The notes beneath the pieces were generated by a model that searched no databases, had not been told where the DNA came from, and saw nothing but the letters and a program-made list of their open reading frames with translations. This document shows positions 1-10,869 of a stretch of DNA of 64,000 nucleotides, in pieces. The first letter of the stretch is position 1, and every line of letters begins with the position of its first letter. Origin of the DNA: Plectrocnemia conspersa (taxonomy: Eukaryota; Arthropoda; Insecta; Trichoptera; Polycentropodidae); the NCBI GenBank assembly GCA_009617715.1, contig VTFK01000008.1:4030001-4094000 (forward strand). The letters are read 5' to 3'. The position numbers were made by a program, and so were the translations under genes.

Positions 1-3000
1 ATATTTGAATTTAGAGGTATTTCTGACTAGGACAACTTAATGATTTTTTACTTATGTTTATTAAAAAAAAGCTCCGTTTAAAGCGATTAAGCAGTTGTCC
101 TGAGTTTCTGGTCAGGGGTTTTATTTTGCTAAGACAAAATTTGTTATTAAATATATTGCGCGATAATTAAGTGTTGTCCGTGGGGAGTGTGTCCGTAGGC
201 TGCAAGCGTCTCTGAAGTGGGGTTAAACTATAGATTCCGGAAACTATAGATTCCGGACGTCGAGCTGGACCAATGGATGCGAAGAGAGTAGCCGTGACTT
301 CTAAGATTTTCGATGATCGGAACTTGATTCGTTAGTTTTAGTTGGAGAGTTCTTGAAGATCCGATATTATCCGATATTATCCGATTATAGTATTTATATT
401 CGTAGTAGATTTTGTTTGTTCGCTCCTTTTTCGGGTGGCGAAATTTTTTGAAACAAATTGCCATTTGCCTAGAAATTCTTAAATTAAAAAAAAAATACTA
501 AATTTTAGGGTAAACTCGACACATGCTTTATCTTTTGTCAAGACAACGGATATTTAGTCATTTTTGATTTATGGCTTAAGCTGTTCAAAGGTTTCTCAAG
601 GTGATGTCCCATATTAACGAAAAAATCCATTTAAAAACAGTTAAAACACTTGATCACATGTCGAACTGGCCTTTTTTTATAATTAAATAGTATAAGTTAA
701 TCCTTTGAATATAAGGGTGGTTTAATTGCCGAACCCAACACTGTTTATAAGGTTCATTTTACCTTTTGGAAAATTTCTGTTAAAATATTACTGAAAATTC
801 TCAGCACCACGTCTCGTTGCAGATTGGTTCAAACCCGACTTTACAAGAAAAACTTTACGCCGGATAATTAATTCTGGAAACTTGAATATTCATATTTCGT
901 ATTTTATTATAGTAAGTCTTGTTGTGAAAATAGCAGTGCGCAGTTTATTTTCAAATTAAAACGGGGAAATAAAAATTGTTCACAGGCTAATAACTATTGT
1001 GGGCGAATGAATTCCAGGATTTCGATCCGTGGGTTGTTTTCCCGGTAGCTACTAATTTCCGTTGGCGTGGCTTTTGACACGTAGAAATCTAATTAATTAT
1101 TATACTTGGATTATATACATAAATAATTAATTTATATAAATAAACATTAGATACACGTGTACTCGTTATTAGTCAGTTTATTTTAATCAGGGGTTAACAC
1201 ACTTTCTAAAGGCAAGGGCAGTATATTGCAATAACTAAATTTATACATGTGAACAATTAACAAAAGATAATTTAAAAGTTGTACTATATTTTCGAGAAAT
1301 TAGCAAATGCGTTGACTTTGACGCAATCTGTTTAATTATTACAAATCGCAGTAATTCATATATACTATATTATATATATTTAAAAATAATTTGTATTACT
1401 ATATTGTTTAAATATTTTAATCTACGCATTTAATTTCGAATAAAACACAGAAATGTAGGGAAAACCAATTAAGAAATTTGTTAAAATATATTTAGTCGGA
1501 AAATTCTAATTAACACGTTAAACCGTTTAACCACGTCCCGTTGGCGATGGATCATCCTTATGAAAATACATATAAAAGATAAAATTGTTTTAACACAAAA
1601 TTAAGCTCATTTTAAACTTATATTATTATTATACTCTACGGACAACAATGCCATAATATTTTAACATTATGAGATAAAAAAATATTTTTTATAAAAATAA
1701 AAATATACCGTTATTCTACTAAAGTTATTTGAACGTTACACGTAGAACAACCGTGAAAACACGTATTCCTTATCACTTGTCAATTTTTGTTATTTACCAG
1801 TTAAACTGTTGTATTAACACATAATATTTATAAACTCTTGAAAACATAGTTTTCCGTTTTTTTTATATATTTTTTAAAAGAAAAATTAAAAATTTTCATT
1901 GCGCGTCCAGATAATGTAGTCAGATTCGTGAACGGTACGAACAAGCGTATCTTAACAGAATGTGAATAGCCAATACATTAATAGTAACACGCGCTACGCA
2001 TAACGAAACCGAGTATCTTCGACACTTTATTACAAACTCTGACGACGTGTCCATTTTTACTAAAATGCTATTTTCAACAATTTTTTTTATCAAATATTAA
2101 AAAAATAATTCGAATATTATTTTTAAAGAACAGGAAAACACAGTTTGAGTAATAATACGGTAAATACACACAAAAATATGTTATAAAAAACATTAAAAAT
2201 GTAGTAAGACTATTTATAAAAATTATAAAGCATTAAATGTTTTAAGCTCCGAATACTTAAATAATATTATAATTATAAAGTACCTTAGACAGACTAAAAT
2301 TAAACATTATTTATGTTGATTTAAAAAGGATAATTATATCAATACCAGCCACTGAGAAAGTCCACAGCTAAACAATACTAACTCGGAAATATGAGTAATT
2401 TCTGGATTTTCGAGAATTAAAAAGTGTTTCCCTATTCGGTACACCAGAAAAAGCGAAATACACGTCAAAATGACAAGTTCAAATACTGCTCGTGCTCACT
2501 GAAGTAACTTCACAAAGTCCGTTCGAAATTTAAAAAAAAATTGCTTAATTTGTAAATAAGTTAAGTGATAAGTTGTGTTGAATGACATCTAACTGTATTT
2601 TAGTAACGAGGGACGTCTTCGAGAAGTGTTATTGATTGAAAATCGTTATGTATGTGAATATACAATAGAACGACGCGGACGAAAACCGTGTTTCTGGTCC
2701 ACTAAAGCTGACAGTGAATATGTTTTACTATTGTAAAATATTACGGCATCTCACCAAATGTATTTATTTTTTATTATGCAACTATTCTTTTATAAATATT
2801 TAAGAATATTTAAGAAATAGCAAAGGAAACCTAAATTGTGGTTATTATTCGTTAAAATTTATGTAATTAATAATTCCGATCCAAGACGCGATAAGAATTC
2901 AAAAAACGTTAACTTCCGAATGGATCATCGTTCAGTAAAAAACCGTTTAATATTTTTAATTAAAATAAATAAATATCACGAAGTTGATATCGGTACATCT

Positions 3001-3030
3001 GCAAGTCGATTTGTGGGTACGTTTCGTATT
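1..3030. other. AT-rich non-coding DNA, no gene seen
   Basis: No recognisable protein, RNA gene or transposon terminus was found. Positions 229-256 hold a short direct duplication (CTATAGATTCCGG twice), and 358-387 hold a repeated CCGATATTAT motif. A 78-codon minus-strand frame at 228-464 crosses these low-order duplications and resembles no family I know, so it is treated as chance. The rest is poly-A, poly-T and ATT-rich sequence. Confidence 0.6.
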
Positions 3031-3039
3031 TTGGTCGTT

Positions 3040-3295
3040 TTTAATTGGCACCGGGCGTGGGTTGTCGGAAGAAGCCCTCACCCTTGTTGAGTGGGGTCGT
3101 AGGTCGAGGACGTGGGTCGGAGGTTACGAAGGTCGTCAGGGGTGTGCTAATGCTCAAGGGTAGGGCCTTTGGGAGACGTTGACACGTGTAGGAAGGTTTC
3201 CGCGATCTTTGACGGTGTCAAAGGTCACGTCTCGGTTGGCTCTTGCGCCGATGGTCGGGAAAATCTTTCGGATAGCCCTTAGGGAGAAAATATTA
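3040..3295. other. GC-rich island of unknown function
   Basis: An abrupt block of G-rich, CpG-containing sequence sits inside AT-rich flanks. It has repeated GTGGGTCGGAGG-type motifs and a CTCACCCTTG segment that resembles the TTCACCCTTG segment of the GC-rich repeats near 32.86 and 51.67 kb. It has no open frame worth reporting. It may be a diverged copy of that repeat or a regulatory CpG island; I cannot separate the two by eye. Confidence 0.4.
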
Positions 3296-3299
3296 AAAT

Positions 3300-4410
3300 G
3301 AATTGTATAAATAATATATGTCCTCGTATGTACTTCATTACTTTGTTTCGTTGAAGATTGTACGTGATTCGAGTGTTTAAGGGGTTGTAATTTAATTAGG
3401 CGATATTGGTTTTTATCGGTGTTCGAAACGGATAACTTTTTTGGATAATGATTGTGTTAAGAATTTCGCAAAGTGTTGCTAACGGTTACGAAGAGAATAT
3501 GATTATTATGTATTTTCTGTTAATTCTTATCGAGGATGACCCAAGAGAGAATTACACATAAGAAATGGTTTCTGGAGTGAAAATTTTAAAACTACTGTTA
3601 GAAATTAACTTGTCTCGATAAAGCCCACTAATGTCATTAATTATATTTTATAATTTTGCGTATCTGTTCTATAAATTTAATACTTGTGAAGGTTCCGGTT
3701 AAAATCATCGACTCTTCTCTACTTCCTGGTTCAAAGTTTGAGGCCTTTTTAAAAACATTTGTAATGCAATGGGCAGGGATGCCATTCAATTTAGAAAGTG
3801 TCAAATGTGGTTCTAAAAATTTCATGCAGAGAATTTTGACATTGAATATCTACGTAAGGACGGCTAGTCCTTAGGGGTTGTTAATGAGAATATTAAGGCT
3901 GCCATCAAAGCAGGACCGAGATTAACGATAACAAAAACTGCCTGGATTTTCTTTGGAACTCTTTTCTCACCCACTGTATTTTTGTCGTTTGAATTCAATT
4001 TATGGAGTATATTAGAACAATAATTATTTTTCAGAAGCAATGATAGAACAATTTGATGACCTATATGGCTACAACGTAGAATTGGTATGCATAAACAAAG
4101 AGTGAATCATCTCATGTTGAAGTCACTGTCAGCAAGAATTATCTTTTTATAAAGAACATACTATAATACATAAGTTTAATGTAACTGAATATCTTAAATT
4201 TGGCTATTCCGAAAGTGGAATGATGGCACAGAACAAAAATTGAATAAAAACCATGAGATATACATATTTTGCTACATCGGAATTAAAAATAACCCACTCT
4301 TAGATATTTTGGAAAACGATTATTCCAGGTATGCAATCACATATTTATAATCATTGTAAAATGTCGTTTATTAGATAACATCCAAGTAACTACACATTTA
4401 TAAGCTGTCC
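3300..4410. other. Mixed-complexity non-coding DNA
   Basis: Moderately complex sequence without a recognisable product. Two opposing open frames of 62 and 72 codons overlap around 3637-3874 and match no family I know. A short hairpin (AAGGAC, 4-base spacer, GTCCTT) lies near 3856-3872. Nothing else supports a gene. Confidence 0.45.
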
Positions 4411-4415
4411 GTTGG

Positions 4416-4416
<1 letters not shown>

Positions 4417-4454
<38 letters not shown>
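4417..4454. repeat. (TA)n microsatellite
   Basis: Nineteen uninterrupted TA dinucleotides, followed by a degenerate TATATATG tract to about 4480. Confidence 0.95.
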
Positions 4455-4455
<1 letters not shown>

Positions 4456-4627
4456 CATTATATATATGCGACATATATATATTTGATCGACATTAACTTT
4501 CAATCCTCATACATACTAAGGATATATTACACGTTAACGTTTAAAACATACCGGGTTTATTTGTAATTCTTAAAATCCAACGTATATGTGCATTAAATCG
4601 GAAGCAATGATGATATTTATGTAATAT

Positions 4628-5002
4628 AAAAGGAAAAACTCACTTTTCGGCCTCGGAGCCCGGCGACGGGAATTCAAAATTTGAAGATTTCATTTCGAAG
4701 ATTGTTTATCTAATTTAATCAATGTATTCTTCTTATCCTAAGCACATTATGTATATATTTAATTTTCACAGTTATAACACAGAGTTAATCTGCAATCCGA
4801 TTGTTTATAAAAGGAAGAACTCACTTTTCGGCCTCGGAGCCCATCGCCAGGAATCCAAAATTTGAAGATTTCATTACGAAGATTGTTTTATGATTGTTTA
4901 TCTAGTTTAATCAATGTATTCTTCTAATCCTCAACACACTATGCATATATTTAATTTTCATGGTTATAACACACCTAGTTAATTTGCAATCCGATTATTT
5001 AT
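4628..5002. repeat. Tandem duplication, ~180-bp unit, two copies
   Basis: Unit 1 starts at 4628 and unit 2 at 4809. Both open with AAAGGAARAACTCACTTTTCG, then a GC-rich CGGCCTCGGAGCCC block, then GAAGATTTCATT, AATCAATGTATTCTTCT and a GCAATCCGATT end. Divergence is mainly scattered substitutions plus a few indels of one to about ten bases, so the duplication is not very recent. The GC-rich head within an AT-rich unit is unusual. No third full unit is visible, although the sequence before 4628 keeps a weak similarity to the unit end. Confidence 0.85.
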
Positions 5003-5419
5003 ATTCAGTCAAATGACAAATGAATGAAAATTATTGTCGCGTAGCAAAATTTTATTATTAAATAATAATTATTTAAACCTGTTGTCACGGTACTGTCGGC
5101 CATCTTGTTTTATATTTGAATGCTTATTTTTTATTGGTATAAACAACAGAACGCATTACCGGTGCCTCGGAAGCAATGAAGCAAATTCAATTTTTATTAT
5201 TATTTATTATTATAATTAAATATATTTCCTTTGTTTACGCGTTCATACAAAGCGATACGATTTACAGAGTAGAGAATTGCAACAATAATTTTTATGTTGT
5301 GTTTTCAAAAGACTGCCTGGTAAAGTAATGATATGTATCTATAATCGAGAGAAAGTTTTTAAATAACTTTGATTTTTTTTATCGTTTTTATATACTACCT
5401 AAATTAACGATGGAGTATT

Positions 5420-5505
5420 TTTAAGTTACGCGATACGTTTTTTTGCTCGTATGTCGAAGCATAGCTCGTATGTCAAAACATTGCTCGAATGTCGAGTTAA
5501 AAATT
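5420..5505. repeat. Degenerate 19-bp tandem repeat, pogo/Tigger-like
   Basis: Three consecutive units of the form GCTCGTATGTCGAAGCATA are seen between 5443 and about 5497. From memory, Tigger/pogo elements carry subterminal repeats of the type CTCGTAACTCGA beside their terminal inverted repeats. That makes this a likely remnant of a pogo-family terminus. No paired opposite terminus or TA target duplication was identified, so the assignment rests on motif likeness only. Confidence 0.45.
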
Positions 5506-5559
5506 AAAAAAATTATATTACTTGTAAGTCGATATTCCATTAAATTATTTTTAAAACGA

Positions 5560-8500
5560 TATACAGAAATTTTAAATGTGAAATGCCAAAGAAAATAATA
5601 CTTTTTTTTTATCAAGCTTGCGAGTGAAAATAGAACAGATTTCATTGTCAAAGATAAAAATAAAATTTATACTAATAATTATAAAAAGAAACGTAACAAA
5701 ATTTAATTTGAATAAATACTATTAAATTTAAATGTTTATTTTTCATCTTAAAAACAATTTCGAGGTTCATTTAAAATGGTATTTTTTAATACCATGCAAA
5801 TTTTAGGCGTTGTTGAATTATTCAGTTAATATACATTAATATTTGTATTTTATTTACTGCTTTATTTATATTTAAAAATAGATTATAATTATTTAATTAA
5901 ATATTAATAGATCATCACAATCAATTTATGTATCGATTGCTATTCAATGTAAACATAAATAATATTTTTCAGGGACAAAACATAGTTGATTAATGATTGT
6001 TTTAATTAAATACAAATTTATAATTAGCTATGTGTTTTGACAGTGAAGGCAATTAATCTTCAATAGTTGATCTATTTTTATAAATATGACGTAATGTTTA
6101 ATTATGATGATATGATTCATGAATTTATCTACGTTATCATAATCTACTTTCATATTTTTTGGAATTGGTAGGGAAGTGAATCATCCGATTCACAAAACGT
6201 TACTCATGTCTGACATTGAACAGATTCGAGGACATTGCGATGTTTGTTCCGACTAATTCGAACAGCGCAGACAAATATTTGGACGAACAAATAAACAAGT
6301 GGATGTAGATTATAAAAAAAATACAAATATTCACATGGAGTTTCTAATATGCGCATCAAAATTTGTCCTTGTGAAGAAAATCGATTCTTAAATGTATTAT
6401 GTGTAATAGAGGGGTGAAATCTTTTAGGGTTTCAACATCATGAAATTATGAAATATATAACACAATCATATTGTTTTTTTTTTACATAATAATTTAAATT
6501 AAATTCGACAAAATATATATTAAAACTACAACTATCGTATAAATTATATGTATCTACCCATTCTTAGAATTTTTTATATACGCTGAACTGCGACTTATCC
6601 GTTCTCAGAATCAAGATATTGTAGTTTAATGCTAATCGCTCATACGCTCTTTACCTTTGTGTTCTGTGAAGACCAAGGTCGGTCATCATTTCATTATACG
6701 TTGTCCAGGTTGTCGCACAGCATCGTTTACCACCTCGTTATAGTGTGATTTTCAATTATTTGTATGCGGCCATGATAATTAGAATCCAGGCGCTAAACCA
6801 CATCCTCTCTTATTTGCTTTAGTCTGAGCAAATATTTTTCGATGAATTTTATATTTGGACAGAGATTAACGGAGTGCGGTATTTACAGCACGTAATTGAA
6901 ACTAAAACAGTATAAAAAACAGCGAATTTTAAACAATACGTATGTAAAAAGTAATACATGATATCAATGCTATTGTACTGTACAAAAGATTTAAAAGTAT
7001 ATTTCTTTGTTGTGGAACGGTCACCAAACAATAGCGTTAATAATTGGAAATATTGCACATCCATTCCGAGATGTTGATCACCCATAAGAACCGCTGAAAA
7101 ACTACTCTTTGTGTGGAAAGGTCGCGTGCTAGACAATACTATTGTTATTCTACTTCTTTGGTGACCGATCGCTGGTGTTACCATCTGGACCGTTTCTTTC
7201 AATTGGCTCACAAACATCCCTTTTCTTCTACTATTAATCGAAAATGTTTAGGAAAGGTTTTTGAGATACATTTTCTGAGGATATTTGATTTCTTGCAGAA
7301 AGTTGTGTGACGCTAAGCATTTTATCCTACTTGTATTATGTATTTTTTGTGTATTGAAATTATTTTATATATTGTGTTTTTTTGCATTAGGGTAACTCAT
7401 TAGGTTACGATGGTCTTAATTTAATTTAAATAAATTTATATATTAATATGTTACTATCAATTTCCATCCTTACACTTATGTATATGATGGTGTATTTATA
7501 GCAACGGATATGCTACATATAACAAAGGTAATAGCAAATTGTTTTTTTAATTTATTGCGTGTGAATTAACAATTACCTGAATCCGTCGTATTTCACTTAT
7601 TTCGTCGTATAATATCGATATCTTCAATTGTAATAGTCGACATTCTAAGAACGTAAAATAAATAATGCCCTTGGCGTATTACGCAGAACTATAGTTCAAA
7701 CACGCTTTTGGCAAAAAAACAAAACGAACTATGATCCTATTAAGCGAATTTTTAGATATATTGACATAAAGGCCGACACGTATTACTCACACGTGTTGCA
7801 AATAATGGTATGGATTAATGGTAAAACGTGATGGATGAATACAAAAAGATGAAATATTGATGCACGATGTAGTCATATGATAATATGAGCCATAAGCAAA
7901 TATATGGTTTTATATTAGCTTAACAAATCGTTTTATAATATATTTTTTCAATAGTTTTTATTATATAATATATCGTACGGTTTCAGATGGCTATGTTAAA
8001 ATAGTTGTAATCTATTTGATTAAGACTAGAAAAGATCGGTCGACAAGAAAATTATTCTCTCGTCGACCGATAAATTTATAGATCTTAATATATGTTTGAA
8101 TTCAAAGTCGTGAGTTCCGGAGCAAAACGATTATGTACGAAACATCCAAACCCTAATATAGTGGACTTGCGTATGAATTATTGCATAATTTCATTATATA
8201 TAGAAGCCATCTCAAATATAATAGTAAAATAATCAAAATGGAATTGTAGTTTTTTAGCATGAAAATCTCGATTCAGATAGCTTTATTTAATTAAACTAAA
8301 GAAGTCATTAACTTTTTATTGTAACGGAATGATTTAGCAGATGCGCGCGTAGACGAAGGGTCAATTTGACATGGTATACTTTCTTTTAATTTTTTTAATA
8401 ATCATATTATAGTATTTAAAAACAGCGATTGTAATTCGTTATATTAGATCTAACTGGAAATTGTATTAATTTAGTGATTCGTTTCCTTATTCAGATACAC

Positions 8501-9480
8501 AATATTGCACTTTAAATTGATTTTGTTACTTTTCAAACAAGTTGAATCATAATTGTTAATTTATAAATAAAGTTGTTTTTAAAATAATAATATTTAATTA
8601 AATTTCATGTAATAATATTAATCGGATTGAGAGTGCATTATAAATTATACATAGAACTGACTTTAGAAAGAAAAGTAATATGCATAAATTTATTATATAG
8701 TTTTACGCTTTCATAAATCAATTTCGTCTTCGAAAAAGTTTTTTAATTGAATGGTTGAAAGTTACAGTATATTTATGCCTCCTTATATTATATTTATTAC
8801 TGACAATAAAAGTTAAGAATATTAACTGACTCAAAAAATTGTGATAGTGTGAAAAATATGATTAATAATGAGTGTTTGTAAAGTGATAATCTATTATTCA
8901 AAATGATAACAATTAAAAAATCGACAAACTTATAGGTTTTTATCGTTTTATAATTTTTGAACGTCTAGAAGGAACCAAAAGTTAATTTATATTTACAATT
9001 AAGTGGGCAACAATACTTTAAAATATTTATCCACCAATTGAACTCATATTTTATATATTATTTTAATGATTATAGACGAATAACGAGAAATAACTTATAA
9101 TATTATTTTTTTATTGAGAGGTGTTTTAATTATTGTTTAATTATGCTTTTAAGCAGAGACTCCAATAGTAGACGAGCTCTCCGAAAATAATACAACTGTA
9201 TGTTGTTCTAACGACTGGTTAATGACCTTTATATATTTTAACCACTATATTTATACTAAATATGTAATACGAAACACGTTTATTAATGATAATTACGTAT
9301 TAATGAGAAACACGTGTAAATAATTAATTACATACAATTTAATTAATTTGTAACATTAGTATTTATGCAGTTAACTTGTTGGTTCCAACAATACAATTAT
9401 TACATTATGTTAGTAATTGTACCAATATTAAATGTACCATTTATTAGAAATATTATCATAAAAATACATTTTCCTTTATT
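5560..9480. other. AT-rich non-coding DNA with a few complex patches
   Basis: No gene was identified. Patches of higher complexity occur at about 6160-6320, 6640-6850 and 7020-7230. The last holds two overlapping frames on opposite strands (122 and 65 codons), neither of which I recognise. A perfect 9-bp stem (8036-8044 with 8062-8070) is listed separately. The remainder is poly-A/T-rich sequence. Confidence 0.5.
8036..8070. other. Perfect 9-bp stem-loop with GTCGAC core
   Basis: TCGGTCGAC (8036-8044) pairs with GTCGACCGA (8062-8070) across a 17-base A/T-rich loop. Each arm contains the palindrome GTCGAC. It stands out from the AT-rich surroundings. It could be the end of a degraded inverted-repeat element or a structured transcript; nothing nearby decides. 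Confidence 0.55.
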
Positions 9481-9763
9481 TATTTAAAGTAGAAGACAAT
9501 AGGTTTCCACGGGACTACCAAGGGCTGCCCAACTAACCGTTGGACCGTACCTTAACAGAAATTCAGGATATCGGCACCGAGTATTATTATTGATAGATTT
9601 ATACATTGAAACTTGATTTCTGAACTTCTACTTGCATCACCACTTTGCCTCGCTTAAGCCAAATTCGCAGCAAGTAAAGTAGCCGTCTATGCGTCGACAG
9701 TTCAATCTATTCCAACCAAATAGTCGCCCTGAATCTCCAAGAATGCAACTCGATCTTCTATAC

Positions 9764-10445
9764 CATGGTTTCCCAAACTATGTTCTACTGGTGTTCCATC
9801 AAAATACCGGACTAATAGATATTTCACAAAAATTTGTGTATATTTAAAAAAATTGTTAGTCTTGCTAATACATAAAAATTGTTCATAAATCTGATAAAAA
9901 AATTAAACTATTGTAATTTGTTGCGTTAAAATAGGATAGGTGTATACTTTTTTGGAAATATAAATGTTTTAAATAAAATTTGCATAAAAAAATTAATCGA
10001 TTTTCTTATACATTAATTTAATCTGGTTGCTTATAATACAGATTTTCTCCATTTTGACAAAAAAAATATATATAATTACATATTATTCAAAAAAAAACTA
10101 CCCATGGATCTTTGGTTGAAAACAGGAAATTTGACGAAAGAAAGGCCAAATACTTTTACCGATACATCTATCATCGAAGAAGAAAATAATCCAAAACTGA
10201 GATACAACTATTCAATATTATGCCTGATATAAAAAAAAATTTAATAAAGAACCCAAAATCATCAGTCATTAGGGAGATCTATTTTATTTTTTATGTTTAT
10301 TGAATAAATGATATTTCTTTTTAACATTTTTTTTTTTTTATTTATACTATTATGAATTACTGAACCTAAAAAATAAGCTAAGTGTTCCGCCAAAGTTTTC
10401 GGATTTGCCAAGTGTTCCGTCGCTGAAAAAGTTTGGGAAACCCTG
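9764..10445. mobile_element. Short hAT transposon with exact 8-bp target duplication
   Basis: The 682-bp element begins CATGGTTTCCCAAACTA and ends AAAGTTTGGGAAACCCTG, giving terminal inverted repeats of the hAT form CAGGGTTTCCCAAACT with one mismatch at the third base of the left end. It is flanked on both sides by TTCTATAC (9756-9763 and 10446-10453), an exact 8-bp duplication as expected for hAT. A second shared motif, GTGTTCC, lies about 25 bp inside each end. It is far too short for a transposase gene but keeps a small open frame at 10104, so it appears to be an internally deleted, non-autonomous copy mobilised in trans. Confidence 0.9.
10104..10232 (+). pseudogene. Possible hAT transposase N-terminal remnant
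   Basis: A 42-codon frame starting ATG inside the hAT element reads MDLWLKTGNLTKERPNTF and continues with an acidic IIEEENN stretch. Short leaders beginning MDxWLKxGxLKK occur in ZBED5/SCAND3-type hAT transposases, so this is probably the surviving start of the deleted gene. The BED finger, the catalytic region and the C-terminal dimerisation domain are absent. The family assignment is inferred from a short stretch and is weak alone; its location inside a bounded hAT element is the main support. Confidence 0.45.
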
Positions 10446-10589
10446 TTCTATACAACTTGAGGACTATGACGATATAAAACTCGCGGCGTATACATATTGT
10501 AGATATATTGTTATAAATTGGCGGATCTAAATGAAGCTCACTGTTATCTATTTACATTGTTATTTTGCGTGAATCTTGTGGTTTTAAAA

Positions 10590-10865
10590 ATGTTGTTGGG
10601 GATCTGAAGTCTTCAATGAAACTCAACTTTAAAGCTTTGAAAGGGGCTTAAGGCCTTCTAAATGAACTCTCGGTAGGTTCAGCTTCCAATTTTATTAATG
10701 AGCTTATTGACGCCGTTACAAGCTAGGTGCGACTCAAGTGAAAATCGATATTATTAATGTCCTGACGGACCGTATGCTAAGGATAACGCATTGTTTATTA
10801 AAATATGTTGAAACTAAGAAGACTTCATATCGTCAATAACTATACAGCGTTTGTTGCGGCCCAAA
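10590..10865 (+). repeat. Dispersed repeat family D, copy 1
   Basis: It shares with the copies near 16.85, 21.0 and 23.1 kb a motif of the form GAAGTCTTCAATGAAACTC followed by AAGGGGCTTAAGGCCTTCTAA. It also shares with the 16.85-kb copy a downstream segment, ATATTATTAATGTCCTGACGG / ATATTATCAGTGTTCTGACGG. Extent and ends are uncertain. No terminal inverted repeats or target duplications were found. Confidence 0.6.
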
Positions 10866-10869
10866 ACTA

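Noticed and set aside
228..464. 78-codon minus-strand frame near the window start
   Set aside because: It spans short direct duplications (CTATAGATTCCGG, CCGATATTAT) that extend a chance frame; the translation matches nothing I know.
820..840. GGTTCAAACCC, a tRNA B-box-like motif
   Set aside because: No A box at the right distance upstream and no cloverleaf pairing; not a tRNA gene.
3637..3874. Opposing 62- and 72-codon frames
   Set aside because: Two fully overlapping frames on opposite strands with no recognisable domain; only one at most could be real and nothing favours either.
4417..4500. Long TA tract as a possible origin or matrix attachment site
   Set aside because: It is a plain microsatellite; nothing specific supports a replication or attachment role.
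6849..7217. 122-codon minus-strand frame, the second longest in the window
   Set aside because: No family resemblance, no splice or promoter context, low-complexity phenylalanine/tyrosine-rich half; an overlapping frame on the other strand is equally long for its size. Likely chance in a moderately complex patch.
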